A stretch of DNA of 64,000 nucleotides from Deinococcus sp. HSC-46F16 (GCF_024171495.1 NZ_JALJZW010000003.1:266001-330000), one strand, 5' to 3'; positions 11,876 to 21,416 are shown, numbered from the stretch's first letter. Made by a program: numbers and translations. The notes: a model not told the origin generated them from the sequence alone.

Positions 11876-13045
11876 ATGACCCCAGCCCCACCTCGCCGCC
11901 CCCTGATCGTGGACACCACCCTGCGGGAAGGTGAGCAGTTCGCCGCCGCGCACTTCAGCTCCGAGCAGAAGTTGCGGCTGGCCCGCGCCCTCGACGCCTT
12001 CGGGGTGGAGTACCTCGAACACACCTCGCCCGTGGCCTCGCCGGGCAGCGAGCGCGACCTGCGGGCGCTGGTGGGGCTGGGGCTGAATGCCCGCGTGGTC
12101 ACCCACGTCCGCTGTCACGAGGACGACGTGCGCCGGGCGCTGGACTGCGGTGTGGACGGGGTGAACCTGCTGTTCGGCACCTCGGCCGTGCTGCGGGAGG
12201 CCAGCCACGGGCGGGGCGTGGAGGCGCTGCTGGCCGAGGCGCTCACGGCCATCCGACTCGCGCAGGGGGCGGGGGTGGAGGTGCGCTTCTCGTGCGAGGA
12301 CGCCTTCCGCACCGAGACGGCCGACCTGCTGCGGGTCTACACCGCCGTGGACGCCTGCGGAGTGGACCGGGTGGGCGTGGCCGACACGGTGGGGGTTGCC
12401 ACCCCGCGCGAGGTGGAGCGGCTGGTGGGCACCGTGCGGGCGGCGGTGCGCTGCGACATCGAATTCCACGGGCACAACGACGGCGGCTGCGCGGTCGCCA
12501 ACGCCGCCGCCGCGTTCGAGGCGGGGGCCACCCACCTGAACGTGACCGTGCTGGGCATCGGCGAGCGCAACGGGATCGCGCCGCTCTCGGGGCTGATCGC
12601 CCGGCTGTACCTCTCGGACCCGGCGCTGGTAGACGCCTACGACCTCGCGGCGCTCCCCGCCCTCGACGCGCTGGTCGCGGAGATGGTGGGCGTGAACATT
12701 CCCTTCAACGCCTGCATCACGGGCGAGACGGCCTTTACCCACAAGGCCGGGCTGCACACCAACGCGGTGCTGCGCGAGCCACGGGCGTATGAGGCACTGG
12801 ACCCCGGCGTGTTCGGGCGCGAGCGGCACCTGCTGAGCGGGAGCCGCCTCACCGGGCGCCACGCCGTCGCCCACCGCGCCGCCGGGCTGGGCGTCCACCT
12901 CTCCCCCACCGACCTGCGCCGCCTGACCGCCGAGGTCAAGGCCGCCGCCGACGCCGGGGCGCTGGGGAATGCCGAGCTGGACGCGCTGATTCTCGCCTTT
13001 GCCGGGACGCTGCCCGTGCCCGCCGCCCTCGTCTCGAACGCCTGA
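11876..13045 (+). CDS. Homocitrate synthase
   Basis: Condenses 2-oxoglutarate with acetyl-CoA to homocitrate, the first step of the alpha-aminoadipate lysine route. It has 389 residues from the ATG preceded by GGAGAGAG. The DRE-TIM metallolyase signature is VDTTLREGEQ (12-21). The metal-binding HGHNDGG and a late HKAGLHTNAV block are also present. Isopropylmalate synthase and citramalate synthase share the fold; the LysTUWXYZJK genes downstream decide the call. As the operon's first enzyme it sits directly after the attenuator. Thermus calls this gene hcs; I leave the symbol blank because names vary. Confidence 0.93.
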   Translation: MTPAPPRRPLIVDTTLREGEQFAAAHFSSEQKLRLARALDAFGVEYLEHTSPVASPGSERDLRALVGLGLNARVVTHVRCHEDDVRRALDCGVDGVNLLFGTSAVLREASHGRGVEALLAEALTAIRLAQGAGVEVRFSCEDAFRTETADLLRVYTAVDACGVDRVGVADTVGVATPREVERLVGTVRAAVRCDIEFHGHNDGGCAVANAAAAFEAGATHLNVTVLGIGERNGIAPLSGLIARLYLSDPALVDAYDLAALPALDALVAEMVGVNIPFNACITGETAFTHKAGLHTNAVLREPRAYEALDPGVFGRERHLLSGSRLTGRHAVAHRAAGLGVHLSPTDLRRLTAEVKAAADAGALGNAELDALILAFAGTLPVPAALVSNA

Positions 13046-13056
13046 AAGGACTTCCC

Positions 13057-14331
13057 ATGACCCTGACCTCTCAACCTCAAACCCTCGCCGAACAGATTCT
13101 CTCGCACGCCTGTGGGCAGCACGCCTACGCGGGCGAGGTCGTCACCTGCGCGGTGGACCTCGCCATGGTGCACGACTCCATCGCGCCCGCCGTGATTCGC
13201 ATCCTGACCGGGGAGCTGGGCGCCGCGGGCGTGTGGGACCGCGAGCGGGTGGCCGTCGCCATCGACCACGTCGCGCCCGCCGCCACCATCCAGACCGCGA
13301 CCGCCCAGGACGGGGTGCGGCGCTGGGCGCTGGAGCAGGACCTCCCCCACTTCTTCGAGACGGGCCGGGGCATCTGCCATCAGGTGATCCTGGAGGAGCG
13401 GCTGGCGCGGCCCGGCATGCTGGTCGTCGGCTCGGACTCGCACTCGACGGCGTACGGAGCGGCGGGGGCCTTCGGGACCGGGATGGGCGCGACCGACATC
13501 GCGCTCGCGCTGGCGACCGGGCAGACGTGGCTGCGGGTGCCGGAGACGGTGCTGATCCGCGCCCGTGGGGAACTGCGCCCCGGCGTCTCGGCCAAGGACG
13601 TGGCCCTCCACATCGCCCGCGAGCTGCGGGCCGACGGCGCGACCTACGAGGCCATTGAATACCACGGCTTCGATGCCTTCACCCTGGGCGAGCGCACCAC
13701 CCTGACGAGCATGGCGGTGGAGGTCGGCGCCAAGGCCGGGATCGTGGCACCCACGGGTCCGGCGCTGGCCGAGTACGACGTGCCGGAGTGGTTCGGCGTG
13801 CAGCCCGGCGCGAGCTACCGCCGGGTGCTGGAGATCGACCTCGGCGCCCTGGAGCCGCAAGTCGCCGCCCCCAGCTTCGTGGACAACGTGACCGACCTGG
13901 ACGAGGTGGCGGGCGGGGACCCCATCGCCGTGAATGTCGTGTACCTGGGCACCTGCACCAACGGGCGCCACGAGGACATGGCGGCGGCGGCCCGCATCCT
14001 GCGCGGGCGGCGGGTGGCGCGGGGGGTGCGGCTGATCGTGGTGCCCGCGTCGTCGCAGGCATTGGCGCAGGCGGCGGAGGACGGCACCCTCAGCGTGCTG
14101 CTGGAGGCGGGCGCGGCCATCGGCACGCCGGGCTGCGGCGCGTGCATCGGGCGGCACATGGGTGTGCTGGCTCCCGGCGACGTGTGCCTCTTTACCGGCA
14201 ACCGCAACTTCCGGGGCCGGATGGGCAGCCCGGAAGCCCAGATCTACCTCGGCTCGCCGGAGGTGGCCGCCGCCACCGCCGTGACGGGGTACCTCACCGA
14301 TCCCCGCACCCTGGCGCCCCTTTCCGCCTGA
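13057..14331 (+). CDS. lysT: Homoaconitase large subunit
   Basis: With LysU it interconverts homocitrate, homoaconitate and homoisocitrate through a [4Fe-4S] cluster. It has 424 residues with the aconitase-type cluster cysteines in TCTNGR and in GCGACIGRHMG, and SDSHSTAYGA upstream. The length matches LeuC-type large subunits of the two-subunit class, so LeuC is the alternative; the operon favours the lysine enzyme. It begins 11 nt after the homocitrate synthase stop with AAAGGA upstream. Confidence 0.92.
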   Translation: MTLTSQPQTLAEQILSHACGQHAYAGEVVTCAVDLAMVHDSIAPAVIRILTGELGAAGVWDRERVAVAIDHVAPAATIQTATAQDGVRRWALEQDLPHFFETGRGICHQVILEERLARPGMLVVGSDSHSTAYGAAGAFGTGMGATDIALALATGQTWLRVPETVLIRARGELRPGVSAKDVALHIARELRADGATYEAIEYHGFDAFTLGERTTLTSMAVEVGAKAGIVAPTGPALAEYDVPEWFGVQPGASYRRVLEIDLGALEPQVAAPSFVDNVTDLDEVAGGDPIAVNVVYLGTCTNGRHEDMAAAARILRGRRVARGVRLIVVPASSQALAQAAEDGTLSVLLEAGAAIGTPGCGACIGRHMGVLAPGDVCLFTGNRNFRGRMGSPEAQIYLGSPEVAAATAVTGYLTDPRTLAPLSA

Positions 14332-14353
14332 TTCCCTTTCCGGAGGCCCTGCC

Positions 14354-14893
14354 ATGACCCTGACCGCTCCCCCGACCCAGACCTCCCCCAGCCTGACCGC
14401 CCGCGTCTGGCGCTTCGGCGCCGACGTGAACACCGACCAGATCGTGCCAGGACGCTTCGCCCCCTACATGACCTCGGAGGCGGAGCTGCGCAAGGCCCCC
14501 TTCATCGAGGCGCGGCCCGAGTTTGCGCCCACCGTGCAGCCCGGCGACCTGATCATCGCGGGCAACAATTTCGGCTGCGGGTCGTCGCGCGAGTACGCTC
14601 CGCAAGCGCTGAAGCTCGTGGAGGTCGGCGCGATCATCGCTCCGAGCTTCGCCCGCATCTTCTTCCGGAACGCCCTGAACCTCGGCATCCCCGTTTTCGA
14701 GGCCGACCTGACCGAGCTGGAGGACGGCGAGCGGGTTTACCTCGACCTGGAAACGGCCGTGCTGTACACGGGGCGCGGCGAGCTTCGGCTGCCCCAGCCC
14801 CCCGCCTGGATGCGCGAGGTCTGGCAGGCGGGCGGCATCGTGCCCTACTACCGCGCCCACGGCCGCTTTCCCGGCGTGCCCTCGACCCTTTAA
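14354..14893 (+). CDS. lysU: Homoaconitase small subunit
   Basis: Swivel-domain partner of LysT. It has 179 residues with the family motifs FGADVNTDQIVPGRF near the N-terminus and NNFGCGSSREYAPQALK in the middle, which holds the substrate-binding serine and arginine. It follows lysT by 22 nt, after a CCGGAGG ribosome-binding site. LeuD is the closest alternative; the neighbours decide. Confidence 0.92.
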   Translation: MTLTAPPTQTSPSLTARVWRFGADVNTDQIVPGRFAPYMTSEAELRKAPFIEARPEFAPTVQPGDLIIAGNNFGCGSSREYAPQALKLVEVGAIIAPSFARIFFRNALNLGIPVFEADLTELEDGERVYLDLETAVLYTGRGELRLPQPPAWMREVWQAGGIVPYYRAHGRFPGVPSTL

Positions 14894-14920
14894 CCCCTCC
14901 CGACCCCCAAGGAGTTCCCC

Positions 14921-15082
14921 ATGACCTGCCCCGAATGCGACGCCCCCCTCACCATCGCCCCTGACGTGATCGAAGGCGAGATCATTCCCTGCCCCGACTG
15001 CGGCGCCGAGTTGGAGGTGCTGTCGGTGTCGCCGGTCGAACTCGCGCTCGCGCCCTCGGTCGAAGAGGACTGGGGCGAGTGA
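14921..15082 (+). CDS. lysW: Amino-group carrier protein LysW
   Basis: A 53-residue acidic carrier. Its C-terminal glutamate is amide-linked to alpha-aminoadipate, protecting the amino group and presenting the intermediates to LysX, Z, Y, J and K. Two CPxC pairs (Cys3/Cys6 and Cys24/Cys27) form the zinc knuckle. The protein ends in the diagnostic EDWGE with the acceptor Glu last. AAGGAG lies 8 nt upstream of the ATG. The stop overlaps the lysX GTG. The gene is short enough to be missed by automatic length filters. Confidence 0.97.
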   Translation: MTCPECDAPLTIAPDVIEGEIIPCPDCGAELEVLSVSPVELALAPSVEEDWGE

Positions 15083-15960
15083 CCGTGACCCCCCGCCTCG
15101 GCGTCCTCGTGTCGCGCGTCCGCGCGGAGGAGAAGCTGCTGCTCTCGGAACTGGACCGCCGCCGGGTGCCCTACACCCGCATTGACGACGGCGACCTCGT
15201 GTTCGACCTGCGCGAGCGCGAGTTTCCTTTCGATGCCGTGCTGGAGCGGTCCATCTCCTACGGGCGGACCCTCTACACCCTGCGGGCGCTGGAGGCGCGG
15301 GGGGTGCGCTGCGTGAACCCGGCGGCGGTCGTGGAGACGTGCGGGGACAAGTTCCGCACGACCCAGGCGCTGGAGGTGGCCGGCGTGCCCACTCCCCGCA
15401 CCCTGATCGCCTTCACGCCGGAGGCCGCGCTGGAGGCGATCGAGCGGCTGGGGTACCCGGTGGTGCTCAAGCCCGTGGTGGGCTCGTGGGGCCGCCTGGT
15501 GTCCCGCGTGAACGACCGCGACGCGGCGGAGGCCGTGCTGGAGCACTTGCAGGTCCTGGGCTCGTGGCAGCAGCACATCTACTACGTGCAGGAGCATGTC
15601 CGCAAGCCGGGCCGTGACATCCGCGCCTTCGTGGTGGGGGACGAGCCCATCGCGGCGATCTACCGCACCTCTAGCCACTGGATCACGAACACGGCGCGGG
15701 GCGGGCTGGCGTCGAATTGCCCGCTGACGGGCGGCGTGGGTGACCTCGCCCTGCGGGCGGCGCGGGCGGTGGGCGGCGGCATCCTGGCCGTGGACCTCTT
15801 GGAGACGGCGGACGGCGAACTGCTTGTCAACGAGGTCAACCACACGATGGAGTTCCGCAACTCCATCGACACGACCGGGGTGGACATTCCCGGCGCGATG
15901 ATCGACTACCTGCTGGCCCAGGCAAGGGCGGCGGCCCCCACGCCGGAGGCGGTGGCATGA
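15079..15960 (+). CDS. lysX: [LysW]-L-2-aminoadipate ligase
   Basis: An ATP-grasp ligase (RimK/LysX type) that joins the alpha-amino group of aminoadipate to the C-terminal glutamate of LysW. It has 293 residues. The nucleotide-binding [16 protein letters not shown] is at 126-141. The loop [13 protein letters not shown] at about 197-209 corresponds to the substrate-recognition region of LysX proteins. NEVNHTMEF near 260 holds metal ligands. GTG at 15079 overlaps the lysW stop; GTG 15085 is an alternative start. Confidence 0.93.
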   Translation: MTVTPRLGVLVSRVRAEEKLLLSELDRRRVPYTRIDDGDLVFDLREREFPFDAVLERSISYGRTLYTLRALEARGVRCVNPAAVVETCGDKFRTTQALEVAGVPTPRTLIAFTPEAALEAIERLGYPVVLKPVVGSWGRLVSRVNDRDAAEAVLEHLQVLGSWQQHIYYVQEHVRKPGRDIRAFVVGDEPIAAIYRTSSHWITNTARGGLASNCPLTGGVGDLALRAARAVGGGILAVDLLETADGELLVNEVNHTMEFRNSIDTTGVDIPGAMIDYLLAQARAAAPTPEAVA

Positions 15961-16988
15961 TTCGCGTCGCCATCGCGGGCGGGTCGGGCTACGTGGGCGG
16001 CGAGTTGCTGCGCCTGCTGCTGTGGCATCCGGAGGTGGAAGTCGTGGCCGTCACGTCCGAGCGCCGGGCCGGGCAGTACGTGGCGGCCACCCACCCCAAC
16101 CTGCGTGGGTGGACCGACCTGCGCTTCGTGCCGCTCGCGGAGTTGACCCCCTGCGACGTGCTGTTCACGGCCCTGCCGCACGGGTACGCGGCGGAGCAGA
16201 TTGAGCACCTCTGCACCCTGGCTCCCCGCCTGATCGACTGCTCGGCCGACTTCCGGCTGGACGACGCGGATGCCTACCGCGAGTGGTACGGGCGCGAGCA
16301 CCCGGCTCCCCAGTGGCTGGGGCGCTTCGCCTACGGGCTGCCGGAAGCGAATCGGGAGGCCATCCGCGAGGCGCGGTACGTTTCCGGCGTGGGCTGCAAC
16401 GCGACCGCCGTGAACCTCGCGCTGCTGCCACTGGTGCGGGCTGGGCTGCTGGACCCCGCGCGGCCCATCATCGCCGACGTGAAGGTCGGCTCCTCGGAGG
16501 GCGGCGACCGGGCCAGCGAGTCGAGCCACCACCCCGAGCGCTCCCACGTCGTGCGCTCCTTCGCCCCCACCGGGCACCGCCACACCGCCGAGGTGCGGCA
16601 GGTGCTGGGGGTGGACGCCGAGCTGTCGGTCACGTCGGTGGAACTCGTGCGTGGGGCACTGGCGACCGTTCACGCCTGGCTGCGCGAGCCGCTGGAGGAC
16701 CGCCAGCTCTGGAAGGCGTACCGCGCGGCCTACGGCGCCGAGCCCTTTGTCCGCATCGTCCACGAGAAGGGCGGCAACTACCGCCACCCCGAGCCCAAGA
16801 TTCTGGCGGGGACCAACCTAACGGACGTGGGCTGGAGCGTGGACCCCCGCACGGGCCGCGTCGTCGCCCTCTGCGCCATCGACAACCTGATGAAGGGGGC
16901 GGCGGGCACGGCGGTGCAGGCCCTCAACCTGACGCACGGCTGGCCGGAACAGACCGGGCTGCGGCTGATCGGGCTGCATCCGGTATGA
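15957..16988 (+). CDS. lysY: [LysW]-aminoadipate 6-phosphate reductase
   Basis: An NADPH-dependent ArgC-type reductase making the LysW-bound aminoadipate semialdehyde. It has 343 residues with the nucleotide-binding [14 protein letters not shown] near the N-terminus and the catalytic cysteine at about 147 in [19 protein letters not shown] and a C-terminal catalytic-domain tail follow. The same fold serves arginine synthesis as ArgC and may do so here if the organism uses one enzyme for both, which cannot be told from sequence. ATGA overlap with lysX. Confidence 0.92.
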   Translation: MIRVAIAGGSGYVGGELLRLLLWHPEVEVVAVTSERRAGQYVAATHPNLRGWTDLRFVPLAELTPCDVLFTALPHGYAAEQIEHLCTLAPRLIDCSADFRLDDADAYREWYGREHPAPQWLGRFAYGLPEANREAIREARYVSGVGCNATAVNLALLPLVRAGLLDPARPIIADVKVGSSEGGDRASESSHHPERSHVVRSFAPTGHRHTAEVRQVLGVDAELSVTSVELVRGALATVHAWLREPLEDRQLWKAYRAAYGAEPFVRIVHEKGGNYRHPEPKILAGTNLTDVGWSVDPRTGRVVALCAIDNLMKGAAGTAVQALNLTHGWPEQTGLRLIGLHPV

Positions 16989-17011
16989 CCTCACAAGGAG
17001 ACCTGACTTAC

Positions 17012-17848
17012 GTGACTTCCCCCCTCGTCATCAAGATCGGCGGCGCCGAAGGCGTGGACCAGCAGGCGCTGTGCCACGACCTCTCCGCGCAGTGGCGCTC
17101 GGGCCGCCCGCTCGTCGTCGTTCACGGTGGCTCGGCCGAGACGGACGCGCTGGCCGCCGCGCTGGGCCACCCCTCGCGCACGCTGACCGCTCCCTCCGGC
17201 CACGTGAGCCGCTACACCGACCGCCGCACGCTGGAGATCTTTGCGATGGCGACCGCCCGCGTGAACCGCCTGCTGGTCGAAACCTTGCAGGGCCTCGGCG
17301 TGAATGCGCTGGGCCTCAGCGGGGCAGATGGCCGCCTGCTGCGGGCACGGCGCAAGGAGGTGCAGCGCAGTGTGGAGGGGGGCCGGGTGCGGCTCGTGCG
17401 CGACGACTGGACGGGCACAGTGACGGCGGCAAATGGCGAGCTGCTGCACCTGCTGCTGGAGGCTGGATACCTCCCCGTCGTCGCGCCGCTGGCGATCAGT
17501 GACCGGGGCGAACTCCTCAACGTGGACGGGGACCGGGCCGCCGCCGCCGTCGCCGGGGCGGTCGGAGCGGGGACGCTGCTGCTGCTCAGCAACGTGGCCG
17601 GGCTGCTGCGCTCTTACCCCGACGAGGGGAGCTTGGTCGGGCATGTCCCGGCCCACGGGGTGGAGGAGGCGCTGGGCTGGGCGCAGGGCCGGATGAAGCG
17701 CAAGGTGCTGGGAGCGGGCGAGGCCCTCGCGGCGGGCGTGCCCACGGTCGTGATCGGGGATGGTCGCCGGGCCACGCCCGTGGGGGACGCGCTCGCCGGA
17801 CGCGGCACCGTGCTGGGCGCTCCGCTCGCCGGAAGGGTGCCCGCATGA
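17012..17848 (+). CDS. lysZ: [LysW]-aminoadipate kinase
   Basis: An ArgB-type amino-acid kinase phosphorylating the side-chain carboxylate of LysW-aminoadipate. It has 278 residues from GTG 17012, with VIKIGGAEG close to the N-terminus, VVHGGSAETD for the phosphate-binding loop and LLLLSNVAGL later. The start is chosen because AAGGAG lies 11 nt upstream and the kinase core begins at once. ATG 16985, overlapping the lysY stop, would add nine residues. The frame is unbroken to the ATGA overlap with lysJ. Confidence 0.92.
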   Translation: MTSPLVIKIGGAEGVDQQALCHDLSAQWRSGRPLVVVHGGSAETDALAAALGHPSRTLTAPSGHVSRYTDRRTLEIFAMATARVNRLLVETLQGLGVNALGLSGADGRLLRARRKEVQRSVEGGRVRLVRDDWTGTVTAANGELLHLLLEAGYLPVVAPLAISDRGELLNVDGDRAAAAVAGAVGAGTLLLLSNVAGLLRSYPDEGSLVGHVPAHGVEEALGWAQGRMKRKVLGAGEALAAGVPTVVIGDGRRATPVGDALAGRGTVLGAPLAGRVPA

Positions 17849-19011
17849 CCGCCACCCTGGACCCCCGCACGCTGGAGGCGCGGCACGGGACGGGCGTGTA
17901 TGCCAAGCGGCCCCTCACGCTGGTGCGCGGGCAGGGCGCGACCCTCTGGGACGACGCGGGCCGGACGTACCTCGACTGCGCTTCCGGGCAGGGGGTGGCG
18001 AACGTGGGGCACAGCCATCCCCGCGTCGTCGCCGCCGTGCAGGCGCAGGCCGCCACGCTGGTCACCTGCCAGGAAGCCGTCTACAACGACGTGCGGGCGG
18101 CGTATCTGTCCGAACTCGCGGGGGTGCTGCTCGCCGGGCTGGACCGCATCTTTCTGTGCAACTCCGGCGCGGAGGCGGTCGAGGCCGCGATCAAGTTCGC
18201 CCGCGCGAGCACCGGGCGGCCCGGCGTCGTCGCGGCGATGCGCGGCTTTCACGGGCGCACGCTGGGGGCACTCAGCGCGACCTGGGAGGCCCACTACCGC
18301 GAACCCTTCGCGCCGCTGGTGCCGGAGTTCGGGCACGTCCCCTACGGCAATCTCGCCGCTTTGGAGGCAGCGATCACCGACCAGACCGCCGCCGTCCTGC
18401 TGGAGGTCGTGCAGGGCGAGGGCGGCGTGCGGCCCGCCTCCGACGAGTTCCTGCGGGGAGCCGAGCGGCTGTGCCGGGAGCGCGGTGCCCTGCTGCTGAT
18501 CGACGAGGTGCAGACCGGCTTCGGGCGCACCGGGCGGCTGTTCGCCTGCGAGCACAGTGGGCTGGAACCCGACCTCCTGATTCTCGGCAAGGCCATCGCG
18601 GGCGGCGTGCCCATGGGGGCAGTGGCCCTGGGGCCGCGTGTGGGGCAGATGGCGCCGGGCACCCACGGCTCGACCTTCGGCGGCAATCCGCTGGCGTGCG
18701 CGGCGGCGCGGGCGGTGCTGGCCGTGATGCGTGACGAGAACCTGCCCGCCGAGGCGGCCCGCAAGGGTGAGTGGCTGCTGGACCGGCTGCGGGCGCTGCC
18801 GCACCGCCGCATCCGCGAGGTGCGCGGGCTGGGGTTGATGGTCGGGCTGGAATTGCGCGACCGGGTGGCCCCCCACCTCGCCGCCCTTCAGGAGCGCGGC
18901 GTCCTCGCCCTGCCCGCCGGGCCGAGCGTGCTTCGGCTGCTGCCCCCGCTGGTGATCTCGGACGCCGAACTGGAACAGGTCGTGCGGGCGGTGGACGAGG
19001 TGCTGGCATGA
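17845..19011 (+). CDS. lysJ: [LysW]-aminoadipate semialdehyde aminotransferase
   Basis: A class-III PLP aminotransferase that uses glutamate to convert the semialdehyde to LysW-lysine. It has 388 residues. The cofactor lysine is Lys249 in LILGKAIAGG; the aspartate in LLIDEVQTGFGRTG binds the pyridine nitrogen; SGAEAVEAAIK near residue 110 contacts phosphate. Its closest alternative is ArgD acetylornithine aminotransferase. It overlaps lysZ and lysK by 4 nt on each side. Confidence 0.93.
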   Translation: MTATLDPRTLEARHGTGVYAKRPLTLVRGQGATLWDDAGRTYLDCASGQGVANVGHSHPRVVAAVQAQAATLVTCQEAVYNDVRAAYLSELAGVLLAGLDRIFLCNSGAEAVEAAIKFARASTGRPGVVAAMRGFHGRTLGALSATWEAHYREPFAPLVPEFGHVPYGNLAALEAAITDQTAAVLLEVVQGEGGVRPASDEFLRGAERLCRERGALLLIDEVQTGFGRTGRLFACEHSGLEPDLLILGKAIAGGVPMGAVALGPRVGQMAPGTHGSTFGGNPLACAAARAVLAVMRDENLPAEAARKGEWLLDRLRALPHRRIREVRGLGLMVGLELRDRVAPHLAALQERGVLALPAGPSVLRLLPPLVISDAELEQVVRAVDEVLA

Positions 19012-20084
19012 CCGTCGCCCCCGTCCTCACCACCGAGGAAGCCCTTGTGTATGGCCTCGTCGCCATTCCCAGCGTGTCGGAGGAGGAGGGAGAGGCGGTG
19101 ACTTGGCTGGTGGAGCAGATGACCCGGCTGGGCCTGAGCGCCCACGTGGACGCGGCGGGCAATGCGGTGGGCGTGCTAGGAACCGGCTCACCGCAGACCG
19201 TCCTGCTGGGCCACATCGACACCGTGCCCGGCGACCTTCCGGTGCGGGTGGAGGGCGGCGTGCTGCACGGCCGGGGCGCGGTGGATGCCAAGGGAGCGCT
19301 CGCCGCCTTCGTGAGCGCAGCGGCGCGGGTGGCCCGGCGGGGCGACCTGCGCGGCCAGATCGTCGTCGTGGGCTGCGTGGAGGAAGAAGCGTCGTCCAGC
19401 AGGGGGGCACACCACGCCCTGACCGAGTACGCGCCCGACTGCTGCATCGTGGGCGAGCCCAGCGACTGGCGGCGGGTCACGCTGGGATACAAGGGATCGC
19501 TGCGGCTGCGGGCGCGGCTCTCAGTGCCCTGCGGCCACTCCGCCCACCAGCGGCAGACGGCGGCGGAGGCGATGGTGGCTTTCTGGCAGCGGGTGGGGGC
19601 GTGGGCTGCCGACCTCACCGGGCATGCACCCCGCGCCTTCGACCAGCTTCAGCCCACCCTGCTGCACCTCAATACGGCCAGCGACGGCCTGACCGAGACG
19701 GCGGTCGCGGAACTGCACCTGCGCCTGCCCCCCGCGCACCCGCCCGGCCCCGTGCTGGAGGGGCTGCGGGGACTGGCCGCCGACCTCCCCGACCTCTCGC
19801 TGGAGGTCCTGGGCGAGTGCCCCGCCTTTCAGACCGACCGGACCTCGCCGCTGGTCCGCACCTTCACCCGCGCAATCCGGGCGCAGGGGGAGCAGCCGGG
19901 ACTGGTGCTCAAGACGGGCACCGCCGACCTCAATGTGGTTGGTCCAGTGTGGGGCTGCCCGGTGGTGGCCTACGGGCCGGGCGACGCGGCGCTCGACCAC
20001 ACGCCGCACGAACGGCTAAGTCTCGAGGAATACAGGCGGGCGGTGGACGTGCTCGGGGCGGTGCTGGCCGAGGTGCACGGCTGA
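19008..20084 (+). CDS. lysK: [LysW]-lysine hydrolase
   Basis: An M20-family metallopeptidase that releases lysine and regenerates LysW. It has 358 residues. Metal ligands lie in LLGHIDTVPG (His69, with Asp71 as general motif), at Asp93 in GRGAVDAKGA, and in the catalytic acid pair VEEEASSS at about 126-133. A late GPGDAALDHTPHE block carries the last histidines. It is the final gene of the operon; homoisocitrate dehydrogenase and the aminoadipate aminotransferase are not in this window. No U-rich terminator is evident after it. Confidence 0.93.
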   Translation: MTVAPVLTTEEALVYGLVAIPSVSEEEGEAVTWLVEQMTRLGLSAHVDAAGNAVGVLGTGSPQTVLLGHIDTVPGDLPVRVEGGVLHGRGAVDAKGALAAFVSAAARVARRGDLRGQIVVVGCVEEEASSSRGAHHALTEYAPDCCIVGEPSDWRRVTLGYKGSLRLRARLSVPCGHSAHQRQTAAEAMVAFWQRVGAWAADLTGHAPRAFDQLQPTLLHLNTASDGLTETAVAELHLRLPPAHPPGPVLEGLRGLAADLPDLSLEVLGECPAFQTDRTSPLVRTFTRAIRAQGEQPGLVLKTGTADLNVVGPVWGCPVVAYGPGDAALDHTPHERLSLEEYRRAVDVLGAVLAEVHG

Positions 20085-20423
20085 GAGCGTGTTTCAAAGT
20101 TCAAAGGTCGGAATTGATCTCCTACCCACCCGATGACACGGGCTTTCCGTCCCTCCCCTCTTGTGGGGACTGGTGCAGCTCGCACCGCGAGGGCTAAGAC
20201 TCGCGGAGCTGCGAAGCAGAGGAGGGTGGGCGGCGAAGTCGTCCCAAGACGAGAACAGCATCTCCTGGCCTCCTCGGTGGGGCCTTTTGGCAACAGGGGC
20301 AGATACGGCTGCCGTCCAAGCCATTCTCGAACCGGCAGAGCGCCGACAGGGGAACTCCTTTCCCGGCCACCGTACCCAGCGGGAGAGGAGAGCCTCCCGC
20401 CGGGCGAAGACCGTGAGCCTAAC
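20085..20423. other. Non-coding stretch after the lysine operon
   Basis: No convincing gene. About 20203-20217 holds a 15-nt segment (AGCTGCGAAGCAGAG) whose complement recurs at about 35898-35912. The 68-bp repeat copy at 20309-20376 follows, then a hairpin-forming GCGGGAG/CTCCCGC pair at about 20379-20400. The stretch looks like stacked small non-coding repeats. Confidence 0.5.
20309..20376 (+). repeat. 68-bp dispersed repeat, copy A
   Basis: Aligns without gaps to 35809-35876 and 55942-56009; it matches the latter at 52 of 68 positions by hand count. The most conserved parts are CCGTCCAA near the left end and GAACTCCTTTCCCGGC near the right end. A hairpin follows each copy. It lies between the lysine operon and the iron-uptake operon. 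Confidence 0.75.
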
Positions 20424-20453
20424 TTGACTAATCTGGTCGGATTACTCCATGCT
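20424..20453 (+). promoter_or_regulatory. Leaderless promoter with internal operator (iron-uptake operon)
   Basis: TTGACT (20424-20429) and CATGCT (20448-20453) are 18 nt apart, and the ATG follows 6 nt later with no ribosome-binding site. Within the spacer, TAATC (20429-20433) and GATTA (20440-20444) form an imperfect 16-bp inverted repeat. Its position fits a repressor that blocks polymerase, and DtxR/Fur-type iron control is a natural guess given the operon. Confidence 0.55.
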
Positions 20454-20459
20454 TCCTGC

Positions 20460-21416
20460 ATGTCCAAGATGCTCCCGCTGCTGTGCCTCGGCCTGAGTGC
20501 CGCCCTGTCGGTGGCCCAGGCCCAGACCCTGACCATCAAACACGACGAGGGCACGGCGACCGTCAAGAAAAATCCGGGGCGGATCATCGCCATGGACGAG
20601 GAAGCGCTGGGCTGGCTGGCCGCGCTTGGGGTCAGCGACCGGGTGGTGGGGCTGGGCAGCACCTACTTCTCCCCCACCGACCTCAGCGGGGGCCGGATCA
20701 AGAGTGACGTGCTGAAGCGCGGCTTTTACGGGCGGGTCAACCTGAAGAACCCGGCCTATGTCGGCGACTGGCAGGCCCCCAATCTGGAGACCATCACGGC
20801 GCTGAAGCCCGACCTGATCGTGCGGCTGACCTGGGACGGCAACCAGAACTACGACAAGCTCAGCCGGGTGGCCCCCACCGTGGGCTACCAAGAGGCGGGC
20901 AGCGGCTTTTGGCAAAAGGGCCTGCGCGACCTCGCCAAAGTCTTTGGGAAGCAGGCGGAGGCCGAACGCGTCATCAAGCAGGTCGCGGACACCCACCGCG
21001 CCAACGCCCGCAAGCTGCTGGCGGCGGGGGTATTCAAGAAGTACAGCAAGGTCGTGGTGATCGCGCCGTTCGCCGGGGGCAGCAACTGGCTGTACACCGA
21101 TGTGCGGCTGATTCCCGACCTGCGGGCGCTGGGCTTCAAGGACGGCCTGAAGGCCAAGGAAGGCTCGCTGGGCGTCGGCTCCCAGATCAGCGACGAGGCG
21201 CTGCTGGGCCTGGACCGCAAGACGCTGGTGGTCCTCTTTCCCCCCGGCGGCAAGTACAACGGTGCCGACGCCTTTCTGAAGACGCCCGTCGGCCAGCGGC
21301 TCAAGGCCCAGAGCGTCGTCTATGTCCCGGAGGACTTCAGCCCCTACAGCGGTCCCCTCGTCAGCGTGCGCAACAGCAATGAGCTGACCCGCCTGATTCT
21401 GGAGAAAACCAAGTGA
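20460..21416 (+). CDS. Iron-siderophore/heme type ABC substrate-binding protein
   Basis: It has 318 residues with an N-terminal signal sequence ending AALSVAQAQ, so it is periplasmic or surface-held. The fold is the helical-backbone type III binding protein: the N-lobe has [24 protein letters not shown] and [19 protein letters not shown], then a long linking helix and the C-lobe. The first gene of a complete FecBCDE-like set, it is expected to deliver ferric siderophore, heme or another cobalamin-class ligand to the permeases at 22713-24752. The ligand cannot be read from sequence. The start is set by the leaderless promoter directly upstream. Confidence 0.85.
   Translation: MSKMLPLLCLGLSAALSVAQAQTLTIKHDEGTATVKKNPGRIIAMDEEALGWLAALGVSDRVVGLGSTYFSPTDLSGGRIKSDVLKRGFYGRVNLKNPAYVGDWQAPNLETITALKPDLIVRLTWDGNQNYDKLSRVAPTVGYQEAGSGFWQKGLRDLAKVFGKQAEAERVIKQVADTHRANARKLLAAGVFKKYSKVVVIAPFAGGSNWLYTDVRLIPDLRALGFKDGLKAKEGSLGVGSQISDEALLGLDRKTLVVLFPPGGKYNGADAFLKTPVGQRLKAQSVVYVPEDFSPYSGPLVSVRNSNELTRLILEKTK

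Noticed and set aside
20130..20300. tRNA-like or riboswitch-like fold in the GC-rich stems after lysK
   Set aside because: No T-loop (GTTCGA-type) or anticodon arm could be placed and no known aptamer core was recognised.
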